Shown here piece by piece: positions 58,844 to 64,000 of a stretch of 64,000 bases of DNA. Positions within the stretch are counted from its first letter, which is position 1; each line of letters opens with the position of its first letter. The stretch lies in assembly GCF_021390435.2 (NCBI RefSeq), contig NZ_JAJVCN010000002.1:434001-498000 (forward strand), written 5' to 3'. The notes beneath the pieces are model-generated. The model ran no database searches, was not told the origin of the DNA, and saw only the letters and a list, made by a program, of their open reading frames with translations. The translations under genes and the position numbers were made by a program. The stretch comes from Kibdelosporangium philippinense (GTDB lineage Bacteria; Actinomycetota; Actinomycetes; Mycobacteriales; Pseudonocardiaceae).

Positions 58844-59155
58844 ATGTACCAGTTCCTGGTTTCCTTCACCGTCCAGCCGGAACACCGCGACGACTTCATC
58901 CGGGTCGCGACGAAAACCGCGCGCGACTCACTGGCCAACGAGCCCGGATCGCGGCGGTTCGAGGTCATCGCCGACGAGGAGAACCCCGAAGTCATCTACC
59001 TCAACGAGGTCTACGCCGACGCCGAGGCGTTCAACACGCACGCCAGCGGCCCGTACTTCAGCGCCTTCTTTGCCGAGGCCAGCGCCTACGCCAACGGCCC
59101 GACATGGCTCATGCGGGGAAACGCCGTCGGCGATGAGGCCACTACGCTTGACTGA
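58844..59155 (+). CDS. Putative quinol monooxygenase (ABM family)
   Basis: A 103-residue ABM-domain protein of YgiN type. FLVSFTVQPEHRDDFIRVAT is the first strand and helix, EPGSRRFEVIADEENPEVIYLNEVY has the middle strands (quoted: GSRRFEVIADEENP), and HASGPYFSAFFAEAS the helix with the conserved His. Such small proteins oxidise quinols or related aromatics without a bound cofactor. GCAGGAGG lies 7 nt before the ATG. It is divergent from HxlR and followed 2 nt later by a TetR gene, so it forms an operon with that regulator. Confidence 0.88.
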   Translation: MYQFLVSFTVQPEHRDDFIRVATKTARDSLANEPGSRRFEVIADEENPEVIYLNEVYADAEAFNTHASGPYFSAFFAEASAYANGPTWLMRGNAVGDEATTLD

Positions 59156-59157
59156 CC

Positions 59158-59742
59158 ATGACTGCCGCGAGTACGCCCAAAGGTGAACGAAGGCGCCACG
59201 CCCTTGTCGAGGCTGCGGCGCAGTTGCTCGTCGAGGGCGGGTTCGACGCGATCCGCCACCGCGCGGTGGCGGAGCGGGCTGGCCTGCCGCTGGCGTCGAC
59301 CACGTACTACTTCGACTCGCTCGACGAGTTGATCACCGCGGCCGTCATGCATCGCGGCGAGACCGAGTTCGCCAGGGCGTGGGCCCAGCTTGAGCAGACG
59401 CCGCAGAACGCTGGCTTCGACACCCTTGTCGAGATCGTTCTCGACCTGCTGCTGGGTGACGAGCCGGAGTCCGGGGACGCCGAGGCCGTGCTCCTGCGCT
59501 ACGAAAGGTTGGTCGGGACCGGGCGTAGGCCGTACCTCAAACCGTTGATGGGGAGTGACGCGGTCAAGCTGCGCGAGCTGCTGGCCGCGGTCTTCACCAA
59601 ATGCGGGTTTCCGTCCGACGCTGACCTGATCGAGCAGGTGATCGCCCTTGTCGACGGTGCCGTGCTGAACGCGATCATCGAGATCCACGCGGATCCGCGC
59701 GCGAGAGCCCGCCAGATGCTCCGGGCAGCGCTGCTGAAATAG
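59158..59742 (+). CDS. TetR family transcriptional regulator
   Basis: A 194-residue TetR-type repressor. The N-terminal HTH is RRHALVEAAAQLLVEGGFDA followed by IRHRAVAERAGLPLASTTYYF-type recognition helix (quoted: AGLPLASTTYYFDSLDEL). The C-terminal ligand domain is all-helical with LRYERLVGTGRRPYLKPL and ALVDGAVLNAIIEIHADP. The ligand is unknown. It begins 2 nt after the ABM stop (TGACCATG), so it is co-transcribed with the quinol monooxygenase and under HxlR control too. Confidence 0.93.
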   Translation: MTAASTPKGERRRHALVEAAAQLLVEGGFDAIRHRAVAERAGLPLASTTYYFDSLDELITAAVMHRGETEFARAWAQLEQTPQNAGFDTLVEIVLDLLLGDEPESGDAEAVLLRYERLVGTGRRPYLKPLMGSDAVKLRELLAAVFTKCGFPSDADLIEQVIALVDGAVLNAIIEIHADPRARARQMLRAALLK

Positions 59743-59779
59743 GTATGCAGTGCTGGATTGTCCTCGCTCCGCTCGGACG

Positions 59780-59915
59780 GGCTTGGTCGCCAAAGCCGGT
59801 CATTTCCACCCCACCCCACCCCAACGCAACCGACACCGCGCAGTGTCTCTTCACCGCTGTGGGCGGGGCGGCATCGGGCGTGTTGTGTGGCGTAAATGAC
59901 CGGCGCGACCAAGCC
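59780..59915. repeat. 136-bp element with 22-bp inverted ends
   Basis: The ends GGCTTGGTCGC...GCCGGTCATTT (59780-59805, with CAAA inserted in the middle) and AAATGACCGGC-GCGACCAAGCC (59894-59915) are perfect complements apart from those four bases. The 88-nt interior contains a CCACCCC run and GGGCGGGGCGGC but no open frame. It may be a MITE-like element or a long RNA hairpin between the TetR and sigma genes. Confidence 0.75.
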
Positions 59916-59973
59916 ATGCAACCTTCGTCCTTGACCGCGCGTGAGGTAGGTCGGGAATGCGAAGGGAGCCAGA

Positions 59974-60513
59974 GTGCGCAAACCCGACGAGGAGAGCTTT
60001 CGTGCCTTCGCCGGCAAACACGCCGCGGGGCTGCGCCGCCTTGCGTATCTGTTCGCTGGTGACTGGCATACCGCGGAGGACTTGGCACAACAGACTTTGA
60101 TCAAGATGTACCGGGCGTGGGACAAGGTGCAGAAGCAGGACAGCCTGCAGAACTACTCCCGCAGGGTCCTGCTGAACACGTGGCTGGACGAGAAGCGCAA
60201 GCCATGGCGGCGCAGCGAGCTGCGGGTCGACAAGGTGCCGGACGTCCCGGATCTGGCCGCTGACCCGGAGGCGAACCAGGATCGCGCGTGGGCGAAGGAC
60301 ATGACCCACCGCGCCCTGCTGGAGCTGCCACCACGGCAGCGGGCGGCGTTGGTGCTGCGCTATTTCGACGACTTGTCGATCGCGGAGACGGCTGCGGTGC
60401 TCGGGTGTTCGGAGGGCACGGTGAAGAGCCAGACCGCACGCGGCCTGGCGACCCTGCGTGATGTTGTGGAGAACATGACGGCAGGCAGGCCGGCTAGGAG
60501 GGTCGTGTCATGA
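59974..60513 (+). CDS. ECF RNA polymerase sigma factor, SigE family
   Basis: A 179-residue sigma factor, paralogous to that at 56268. Region 2 is FAGKHAAGLRRLAYLFAGDW with TAEDLAQQTLIKMYRAW, then RKPWRRS. Region 4 is LPPRQRAALVLRYFDDLSIA and GCSEGTVKSQTARGLATLRD with the helix-turn-helix. An AACC-N16-CGTG pattern lies at 59920-59943, close to the start, which would allow self-activation. It overlaps the membrane-protein gene behind it by ATGA. Confidence 0.93.
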   Translation: MRKPDEESFRAFAGKHAAGLRRLAYLFAGDWHTAEDLAQQTLIKMYRAWDKVQKQDSLQNYSRRVLLNTWLDEKRKPWRRSELRVDKVPDVPDLAADPEANQDRAWAKDMTHRALLELPPRQRAALVLRYFDDLSIAETAAVLGCSEGTVKSQTARGLATLRDVVENMTAGRPARRVVS

Positions 60514-61265
60514 GTGAGGCGGAACTGCGTGAAGGCCTGAAACTGGCCGTCGCCGACGAACCCCCGATGGTCTTCGACCTCGATGAACTCGTGGACACCG
60601 CCGAGCGGATGGTCCGGCGCCGCCGCGCCCTCGTCGCGGTCGGTGTGAGCACGGCCGCGGTCGCTGTCGTCGCTGTGGCGGTGCCTGTCTTTCTCGGGAT
60701 TGGTGGCACTCCGCCGGAACTACCCCAAGCGGCGCCTCCGGCTGTCACCATCACCACCTCGCCACCGAAGGCGCCCATGACGGTCGCCCAGCTCAAGCAG
60801 CGCGGCGAGGAACTCATGGCACACCTGAAGACCCAGGTCCCAGTGGTGGTCCCGGATGCGAAGAACATCACGCCGGGCGAGTTCGGCGGTGAGGCCAGCG
60901 GGCAGTTCTGGGACGGCCAGACCTACCTGGACGGCTTTCTCGCGTTCACGCTCGGCGATGCGCGGACCGCGATCAACGTGCAGGTCAACAACGCCCCGGA
61001 GAAGAGCGCGCCGTGCACGGGCTGCCGGGAGCTGCCACAGGCCGACGGCAGCAAAGTGGTGATCCGCACCGAGTCCGGCCCGGCAGGCAACGCCCCGGAC
61101 ATGAAGATCACCTCGGCCGAGCACTACCGCACGGACGGCTCGGTCACCCGGGTCTCCACGTACAACTACGACCCGGTCACCGGGCCGAGCGGCTACCAGC
61201 CGAACGTCGCGCTGACCGACGACCAGCTGGTGCGCCTCGCCACTGATCCCGCCTTGCACATGTAG
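60510..61265 (+). CDS. Single-pass membrane protein, putative anti-sigma partner
   Basis: A 251-residue protein with a ~38-residue cytoplasmic start (EAELREGLKLAVADEPPMVF, then RMVRRRR), one transmembrane helix (ALVAVGVSTAAVAVVAVAVP) and an extracytoplasmic part. That part has a Pro/Thr linker, a long central domain and one CTGC pair (near residue 170) that could form a disulfide. It has the same topology and gene position as the protein at 56801, so both are probably sigma regulators or sensors. No sequence motif proves it. It is coupled to the sigma gene by a 4-bp overlap. Confidence 0.78.
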   Translation: MSEAELREGLKLAVADEPPMVFDLDELVDTAERMVRRRRALVAVGVSTAAVAVVAVAVPVFLGIGGTPPELPQAAPPAVTITTSPPKAPMTVAQLKQRGEELMAHLKTQVPVVVPDAKNITPGEFGGEASGQFWDGQTYLDGFLAFTLGDARTAINVQVNNAPEKSAPCTGCRELPQADGSKVVIRTESGPAGNAPDMKITSAEHYRTDGSVTRVSTYNYDPVTGPSGYQPNVALTDDQLVRLATDPALHM

Positions 61266-61271
61266 GTGACA

Positions 61272-61277
61272 TACCCT
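61272..61277 (+). promoter_or_regulatory. -10 box TACCCT, leaderless purB start
   Basis: TACCCT lies 8 nt before the GTG at 61286. GTGACA..TGTCAC (61266-61283) around it is a dyad of 6-bp arms overlapping the start region, a possible operator. Confidence 0.5.
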
Positions 61278-61285
61278 GTGTCACC

Positions 61286-62713
61286 GTGAAGCCGCGTATC
61301 CCGAACGTCCTCGCCAACCGTTACGCCTCGGTCGAGCTGGCCAAGCTGTGGTCGCCGGAGCACAAGGTCGTCCTCGAACGTGAACTGTGGCTCGCGGTCC
61401 TCAAGGCGCAGGCTGAACTGGGCGTACAGGTGCCAGACGGTGTGGCCGCGGACTACCAGCGCGTGATCGACCAGGTCGATCTGGCGTCGATCGCTGACCG
61501 CGAGCGCGTCACGCGGCACGACGTGAAGGCGCGGATCGAGGAGTTCAACGCGCTCGCCGGGCATGAGCACGTGCACAAGGGCATGACCTCGCGTGACCTC
61601 ACCGAGAACGTCGAGCAGCTGCAGATCAAGCGCTCGCTGGAGCTCATCGCGGCCAGGACCTTGGCCGTGCTCTCGCGGTTGGCGCGGCTGGCGACCGAGC
61701 ACACCGACTTGGTGATGGCCGGACGCTCGCACAACGTCGCCGCGCAGGCGACCACGCTCGGCAAGCGGTTCGCTACCGCGGCCGACGAGTTGCTGGTGGC
61801 GTTCGAGCGGTTGACGAACCTGATCGACCGCTATCCGTTGCGGGGCATCAAAGGCCCGGTCGGCACCGCACAGGACATGCTCGACCTGCTCGGCGGCAAC
61901 GAGTCCACTTTGGACGAGCTTGAGCGGAAAGTCGCCGAGCACCTGGGTTTCGAACGAGTCTTCACCAGCGTCGGCCAGGTTTACCCGCGCTCGCTTGACT
62001 TCGACGTCGTGTCATCTTTGGTGCAATTGGCCGCCGCGCCAGGCAGTGTGGCGAAGACGATCCGTCTGATGGCCGGGCACGAGCTGGTCACCGAAGGCTT
62101 CAAGCCAGGCCAGGTCGGCTCGTCGGCCATGCCGCACAAGATGAACACGCGTTCCTGCGAGCGCGTCAACGGTTTCGCGGTAATCCTGCGCGGCTACCTT
62201 TCGATGGTCGGCGAGCTGTCCGGTGACCAGTGGAACGAAGGCGACGTCTCGTGTTCCGTCGTGCGCCGCGTCGCGCTGCCGGACGCGTTCTTCGCTCTGG
62301 ACGGCCTGTTCCAGACGTTCCTGACTGTGCTCGACGAGTTCGGCGCGTACCCGGCGGTGATCGCGCGCGAGCTCGACCGGTACTTGCCTTTCCTTGCCAC
62401 GACAAAGGTTCTGATGGCTTCGGTGCAGGCAGGCGTCGGCCGGGAGACCGCGCACGAGGCGATCAAGGAGAACGCCGTCGCGGTCGCGTTGGCCATGCGT
62501 GAGCAAGGCCAGGCCGAGAACGATCTGCTTGACCGGCTGGCCGCGGACGACCGTATCCCGCTGGACCGCGCACAGCTGGACGCGCTGTTGGCCGACCGCC
62601 TGTCGTTCACAGGGGTCGCTGACAGCCAGGTCCGCACGGTTGTGAAGCGTGTCTCAGAGGTGCTCGAGGATTATCCGGAAGCCGCTGGTTACGCCCCTGC
62701 GCCCATCCTTTGA
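61286..62713 (+). CDS. purB: Adenylosuccinate lyase
   Basis: A 475-residue fumarase/aspartase-superfamily lyase acting twice in purine synthesis (SAICAR and adenylosuccinate cleavage). Motifs are RYASVELAKLWSPEHKVVLE near the start, HVHKGMTSRDLTEN with the catalytic His, MAGRSHNVAAQATTLGKRFA, and the signature GSSAMPHKMNTRSCERV at ~274 with the mobile Ser loop. The length fits the longer actinobacterial type. The GTG start is fixed by the leaderless promoter and by the directly following PRIPNVLANRYAS. Confidence 0.97.
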   Translation: MKPRIPNVLANRYASVELAKLWSPEHKVVLERELWLAVLKAQAELGVQVPDGVAADYQRVIDQVDLASIADRERVTRHDVKARIEEFNALAGHEHVHKGMTSRDLTENVEQLQIKRSLELIAARTLAVLSRLARLATEHTDLVMAGRSHNVAAQATTLGKRFATAADELLVAFERLTNLIDRYPLRGIKGPVGTAQDMLDLLGGNESTLDELERKVAEHLGFERVFTSVGQVYPRSLDFDVVSSLVQLAAAPGSVAKTIRLMAGHELVTEGFKPGQVGSSAMPHKMNTRSCERVNGFAVILRGYLSMVGELSGDQWNEGDVSCSVVRRVALPDAFFALDGLFQTFLTVLDEFGAYPAVIARELDRYLPFLATTKVLMASVQAGVGRETAHEAIKENAVAVALAMREQGQAENDLLDRLAADDRIPLDRAQLDALLADRLSFTGVADSQVRTVVKRVSEVLEDYPEAAGYAPAPIL

Positions 62714-62741
62714 TAAGGGCGCCCTGACCTGGGCGTATTGC

Positions 62742-62747
62742 TAGGTT
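62742..62747 (+). promoter_or_regulatory. -10 box TAGGTT, leaderless MOSC start
   Basis: TAGGTT lies 6 nt before the ATG at 62754, with no Shine-Dalgarno. Confidence 0.5.
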
Positions 62748-62753
62748 GGGGCC

Positions 62754-63566
62754 ATGGGCGCACGCGTGGCGGAACTTGTCCGGTATGTCGTCAAAGGCTG
62801 CGCGGGCGAGTCACTCGACCGCTCGGCAGTCGGTCGGATGGGCCTTGTCGACGACCGGCTGTTCATGGTCGTCGACAAGAACGGCAAGTTCGTCACGCAG
62901 CGAACCCGGCCCCAGATGGCGGTGATCAAGCCGAAGCTGGGCGACGGGACGCTCACCCTGTCCGCGCCCGGCTTCGATGACCTGACGTTCGACTTCCTTG
63001 CCGACGGTGAACGCCTTGAAGTCCTGCTGTTCAAGTGGACTGGCAAAGCGGTCGACCAAGGCGCGGCACCGGCCGAGTGGTTCTCCCAGTTCCTTGGCGA
63101 GCCCTGCAGGCTGGTCCGCGTCCCGCCGGACCACGAGCGCCGCTCCAGCGGACTGACCCAGGGGTATGCCGGGTTCGCCGACGCGCACGCGCTGCACGTG
63201 ACCAGCCTGTCCTCGCTGGACCACCTGAACGGACTGATCCTGGAGAAAGGCGGGGAAACCCTGCCGATGAACCGGTTCCGGCCCAACATCGTCATCAGCG
63301 GCTGGGACGAGCCCTACACCGAAGACCGAGTCCGCCAGATGACCGTCGGCCCAATCCAAACAGGCTGGGAGAAGAAAGCGGTCCGGTGCGTGGTCCCCAC
63401 AGTCGACCAGGCGACCGGCCACAAAACCGGCCCAGAGCCAACCAAAACCCTGGCCGGATACCGCAGGGAAGAAGAAGGCGGGGTCTCCTTCGGTGCCAAG
63501 TTCGCCGTCATGACCACCGGCGAACTGACCACCGGAGACCCCGTGGAAGTCACCGCCTTCGCCTAA
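62754..63566 (+). CDS. MOSC domain protein
   Basis: A 270-residue protein with the N-terminal MOSC beta barrel (VAELVRYVVKGCAGESLD, GLVDDRLFMVVDKNGKFVTQR) and the C-terminal MOSC domain (GYAGFADAHALHVTSLSSLDHLN, MNRFRPNIVISGWDEPYTED in quoted parts NRFRPNIVI and KKAVRCVVPTVDQ). The Cys in VRCVVPTVD matches the molybdenum-ligand Cys of mARC/YcbX-type reductases. It may reduce N-hydroxylated compounds with a molybdenum cofactor, but the redox partner is not fused here. Confidence 0.92.
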   Translation: MGARVAELVRYVVKGCAGESLDRSAVGRMGLVDDRLFMVVDKNGKFVTQRTRPQMAVIKPKLGDGTLTLSAPGFDDLTFDFLADGERLEVLLFKWTGKAVDQGAAPAEWFSQFLGEPCRLVRVPPDHERRSSGLTQGYAGFADAHALHVTSLSSLDHLNGLILEKGGETLPMNRFRPNIVISGWDEPYTEDRVRQMTVGPIQTGWEKKAVRCVVPTVDQATGHKTGPEPTKTLAGYRREEEGGVSFGAKFAVMTTGELTTGDPVEVTAFA

Positions 63567-63574
63567 CCCCCGCC

Positions 63575-63684
63575 GTGTCCACCGTTCCGGAACAGTGTGT
63601 CCACCGTTCCGGAACAGTGTGTCCACCGTTCCGGAACAGTGTGTCCACCGTTCCGGAACAGTGTGTCCACCGTTCCGGAACAGT
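63575..63684. repeat. Five perfect 22-bp tandem repeats
   Basis: Five exact 22-bp units (63575, 63597, 63619, 63641 and 63663) fill the space between the convergent MOSC and carboxypeptidase genes. Each begins GTGTCCACCGTTCC and contains the palindrome TTCCGGAA. GAAATGCAC follows, as it does behind the two degenerate units at 30321-30364. There are no spacers and no cas genes. Confidence 0.95.
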
Positions 63685-63697
63685 GAAATGCACGGTG

Positions 63698-64000
63698 CTA
63701 GCAGGTTCCGCCGATGACCCTGGGGACACAGTCGCTGTAGCTCAGGAACAGAGCCACCGCTTGGTCGTTACGCTGGGTTTCGCGGACGATGACCTCGTCC
63801 GGCGGGTAGAAGCCGCCACCACCCGAACGCGGGTACATCTCGAACGTGTAGCTCCAGATCTTGTGCACGCCCCACATCCAGTCACCGATCGAGCCGTCGG
63901 TGATGTAGAGGTCGCTGGATTGCTGTGGCGTGTACTGGTTCGTGTTCGCCATTTGCTGGCCGAGGGTTCGGAATGCGCGTTCCTGGTTGGCGTCAAGGCC
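63698..64000 (-). CDS. M14 zinc carboxypeptidase, C-terminal part
   Basis: The 3' end of a gene that enters from the right edge (101 codons including the stop). The frame is open to the last base of the window (GLDANQERAFRTLGQQMANT). GDWMWGVHKIWSYTFEMYP carries the catalytic Glu (SYTFEMYP) of metallocarboxypeptidase T/A-like enzymes, and the C-terminal SYSDCVPRVIGGTC has two cysteines for a disulfide, fitting a secreted enzyme. The zinc ligands and signal peptide lie outside the window. It is convergent with MOSC across the 22-bp repeat array. Confidence 0.88.
   Translation of the reverse strand, partial: GLDANQERAFRTLGQQMANTNQYTPQQSSDLYITDGSIGDWMWGVHKIWSYTFEMYPRSGGGGFYPPDEVIVRETQRNDQAVALFLSYSDCVPRVIGGTC

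Noticed and set aside
63575..63684. CRISPR array
   Set aside because: The 22-bp units are directly adjacent with no spacers, and no cas gene is present.

Overview
The window is high-GC, gene-dense DNA from an actinomycete. Order Pseudonocardiales (Amycolatopsis/Kibdelosporangium/Lentzea-like) is the best guess. The reasons are WXG100/PPE-like/EspG proteins with DUF3558 lipoproteins, several F420-type LLM and PPOX oxidoreductases, an AfsR-type SARP regulator, a DasR-like site at nagA, abundant GTG starts, and many start codons lying 6-8 nt behind a TANNNT -10 box, the pattern of leaderless mRNAs. No rRNA, tRNA, transposase, integrase or CRISPR array is visible. The purine genes purA, purD and purB, together with pyrE, fba and clpB, mark it as core chromosome.

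Layout. 0-7.4 kb: end of clpB, a membrane-anchored unknown, an SDR, a DUF2510/scramblase-like protein, pyrE, DUF2784, a SpoU methyltransferase, a GH76-like enzyme and a second SDR. 7.4-12.7 kb: a LacI regulator divergent from a fructose/ribose-type ABC transporter followed by two different kinases. 12.8-24 kb: a VOC protein, two DedA proteins, two HSL-type esterases flanking an F420 LLM enzyme, glcD, nagA, an ECF sigma factor, YciI and PPOX proteins, an SDR and a broken aldo/keto reductase. 24-29 kb: an AfsR/SARP regulator, an LLM enzyme, a very unusual nitric oxide synthase-like protein and DUF427. 29-34 kb: fba, a 27-residue membrane microprotein, DUF3151, a secreted HNH nuclease, a TetR relic and purA. 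34-37.7 kb: an ssuCBAD sulfonate operon. 37.6-41.3 kb: a Na+/H+ antiporter, a UBP zinc finger, a 740-bp repeat-rich gap and a secreted GDPD. 41.5-45.8 kb: a TRAP-TAXI transporter and purD. 45.9-50.4 kb: a type VII secretion substrate island (WXG100-like proteins, DUF3558 lipoprotein, PPE-like protein, EspG chaperone, WXG100-transglycosylase fusion) without secretion core genes. 50.4-53 kb: a 5'-truncated and a complete copy of a secreted tripeptidyl-aminopeptidase-like hydrolase. 53-64 kb: an aminotransferase, HAD, threonine aldolase, two sigma/membrane-protein modules, two ABM monooxygenases with HxlR and TetR regulators, purB, a MOSC protein, a 22-bp tandem repeat and the end of a zinc carboxypeptidase.

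Most noteworthy. (1) The NOS-like protein at 27735-28784 keeps the haem cysteine but has lost the proximal Trp, has Asp instead of the arginine-binding Glu, and lacks the C-terminal pterin/dimer segment. (2) A pair of ~115-bp inverted copies of an imperfect hairpin at 39521-39882 differs by compensatory base changes, so its folded structure seems to be maintained. (3) A family of intergenic repeats shares the core GTGTCCACCG. Four genes are visibly damaged or truncated: dedA by a frameshift, an aldo/keto reductase by a stop codon, a TetR C-terminal relic, and a 5'-truncated hydrolase. They may reflect real decay or, for the single-base cases, sequencing error.
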